The position numbers and the translations under genes are program-made. A stretch of 64,000 bases of DNA from JBBSUQ01 sp964389755 (lineage in GTDB: Bacteria; Bacteroidota; Bacteroidia; Flavobacteriales_D; Crocinitomicaceae), in contig CAYMEW010000002.1 of NCBI GenBank assembly GCA_964389755.1, positions 1 to 64,000 on the forward strand, written 5' to 3'. Under the pieces are notes generated by a model. That model saw nothing but the letters and a program-made list of their open reading frames with translations. It had not been told where the DNA came from and made no database searches. Positions within the stretch are counted from its first letter, which is position 1; every line of letters begins with the position of its first letter. This document shows positions 62,849-64,000 of this stretch, piece after piece.

Positions 62849-63415
62849 ATGTCTATTGAGAACAAAACCATTTCCGCGATCTTCGAGCCTTTTTCACCGA
62901 CTGTGGAAGAGCGTTCCGCTACTTGGTTTAACGGGAATGGATACATGCCTTTGCACGAAATAGCCATTACATTTGAAAAGGGCGATTGGCACTTCGATTA
63001 TCAATACGAATCGAAGGAATCGGAATACAACAAACAAAACAGGGGATTCAAGTTTGCCGGGGGGAGTTACAATGCGCACACCGTCAGGATGAACGTAAGT
63101 GGCAGGCCCGTAAAAACACTTCCCGCTATTGAAATCACTTTTCGCGATGCCTTTCATACCCTTTTTTACCGGGGTTCCGGAGTGAAAATAAAATGTGCGG
63201 ATTCCGTGATGAAACAGAAAATTGCTGCCATACCCGAACTAAAACGGCTATCCCGACTCGTTCAGAATGATGCGGACTTTAACCCGGAAATCCGGGGATA
63301 CGAAGATCTGGGAGAGTATATACTGGCAATCAATTTTCAAACGGCGGCAATACCATTTACCGAAACGGAATGCCTCTTGGGCCTGGTTTTGGGCATAATA
63401 GAAACAACTGATTGA
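62849..63415 (+). CDS. Cytoplasmic hypothetical protein
   Basis: The 188-aa protein begins MSIENKTISAIFEPFSPT and has no signal or membrane segment. It is mixed alpha/beta (HEIAITFEKGDWHFDYQYE, then VMKQKIAAIPELKRLSRLV). A TTG at 62828 would extend it by 7 residues into the previous gene. It is not recognised; its position downstream of the RHS locus makes an orphan immunity role conceivable. Confidence 0.55.
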   Translation: MSIENKTISAIFEPFSPTVEERSATWFNGNGYMPLHEIAITFEKGDWHFDYQYESKESEYNKQNRGFKFAGGSYNAHTVRMNVSGRPVKTLPAIEITFRDAFHTLFYRGSGVKIKCADSVMKQKIAAIPELKRLSRLVQNDADFNPEIRGYEDLGEYILAINFQTAAIPFTETECLLGLVLGIIETTD

Positions 63416-63432
63416 AGAAACAGGCGGATTAT

Positions 63433-63555
63433 ATGGACGGGACAAATGTAAACGTGGGAGCAGAAGTAGAAGTGGAAACAACAGGTTTAGACGGGGCTAA
63501 TTATACGATTTCCACGGGTGCTGAAGCAACGGTAACTTTAGAGAAGGGATTATGA
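63433..63555 (+). CDS. Possible 40-aa ORF
   Basis: This short frame (MDGTNVNVGAEVEVETTG...) lies 17 nt after the previous stop, and its stop overlaps the ATG of the next gene (ATGA). It has a beta-like pattern of alternating Val, Glu and Thr. It could be a remnant of a larger secreted protein, and coupling to the next gene is the only support for translation. Confidence 0.3.
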   Translation: MDGTNVNVGAEVEVETTGLDGANYTISTGAEATVTLEKGL

Positions 63556-64000
63556 AATCACGGAACTTGATAACTTACTTTTCGCTGACAATCTTTTTAG
63601 TTGGCTGTGTACAGGGTTCTACAATCGAAAAAATGTTTTACTATGACAGTAACGATAACCTCTTGGCCTCCGGGAAAATAAAGGACGGATTAAAAGATGG
63701 AAACTGGCATTATAACCTCTTCGACTGTGAGTTTGATATGGACTGGAAGACCTACAAAAAAAGAGACTTTGAGGTCTGTATTCCTAAAAGTTGGGACATT
63801 CGGCCGGAAGCCAAAGTTATCTTGAATGTGGTTGGCGGGGGAACATGTTCCGATTCGGCACAATTCGTACTGTCCGTTAATAGTCCGTCTGATCCGGAAC
63901 AGGATATTAACTTGGAACATTATGAAAAGTTTGTTCGAACCATCCTGGAAAAAAAGTATGATAGCTTGAAAACAAGCTATTTTAACGGGACCTCTGAGTT
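63552..64000 (+). CDS. Lipoprotein, cut by the right edge
   Basis: The frame is open from the ATG at 63552 to the window end (149 codons) without a stop. A canonical lipoprotein signal ends LFLVGC (Cys19). One MORN-variant-like unit follows (SGKIKDGLKDGNWHY), then an unrecognised region (KVILNVVGGGTCSDSAQFVL). The start overlaps the stop of the 40-aa ORF. The C-terminus is outside the window, so length and function are unknown. Confidence 0.7.
   Translation, partial: MKSRNLITYFSLTIFLVGCVQGSTIEKMFYYDSNDNLLASGKIKDGLKDGNWHYNLFDCEFDMDWKTYKKRDFEVCIPKSWDIRPEAKVILNVVGGGTCSDSAQFVLSVNSPSDPEQDINLEHYEKFVRTILEKKYDSLKTSYFNGTSE

Overview
This window looks like chromosome of a member of the Bacteroidota, probably close to the Flavobacteriales (the order is inference). 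Three things point there. Secreted proteins carry type IX secretion (T9SS) C-terminal sorting domains. An AT-rich -7 element of the form TAnnTTTG, typical of the Bacteroidota primary sigma factor, lies just upstream of at least a dozen genes, usually without an obvious Shine-Dalgarno sequence. The gene families are also typical of the phylum: YD-repeat/SpvB-like giants, LETM1-related protein, DUF2490, DinB-like DUF1572 and MORN-variant repeat proteins. No rRNA, tRNA, CRISPR array, integrase or transposase was recognised.

From 1 to about 42.6 kb the DNA is dense and mostly housekeeping. In order: a MORN-repeat protein (cut by the left edge) with a multi-PAS histidine kinase and a LytTR response regulator; RNase R; ferritin; a very large propeller / class III adenylate cyclase / HD-domain fusion; plsC-gatC; trpS; an unknown helical protein; a peptide-binding lipoprotein with a candidate small RNA in front of it; a divergent kinase/LuxR-type regulator pair; a secreted RCC1-propeller protein interrupted by a 100-N assembly gap inside 159-bp tandem repeats; DinB-like and outer-membrane proteins; fbp-mfd; two glycosyltransferases; a LETM1-related protein, membrane protein and TPR protein operon; an M42 peptidase; a PPK2 kinase; a universal stress protein; a GH3-family enzyme; and an EamA transporter.

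From about 42.6 kb to 61.4 kb the base composition becomes visibly more AT-rich. One tightly packed operon fills this stretch behind a near-consensus promoter at 42791-42822. It encodes a DNRLRE/T9SS surface protein, an OmpH/Skp-like coiled-coil protein, a small lipoprotein, a 2110-aa SpvB-like protein, a LolA-like periplasmic protein, a 2698-aa YD/RHS-repeat protein and a 145-aa exported protein that overlaps the RHS stop codon. The RHS protein ends in a variable tail carrying a GHFG...NNC pattern that fits a permuted papain-like (NlpC/P60/LRAT-like) fold. I read this as a candidate polymorphic toxin-immunity module with its own periplasmic handling factors. This is the most interesting object in the window, although its function is inferred.

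From 61.4 kb to the right edge there are short, unrecognised, mostly exported ORFs and a lipoprotein cut by the window end. This arrangement resembles the variable tail of a polymorphic-toxin locus.
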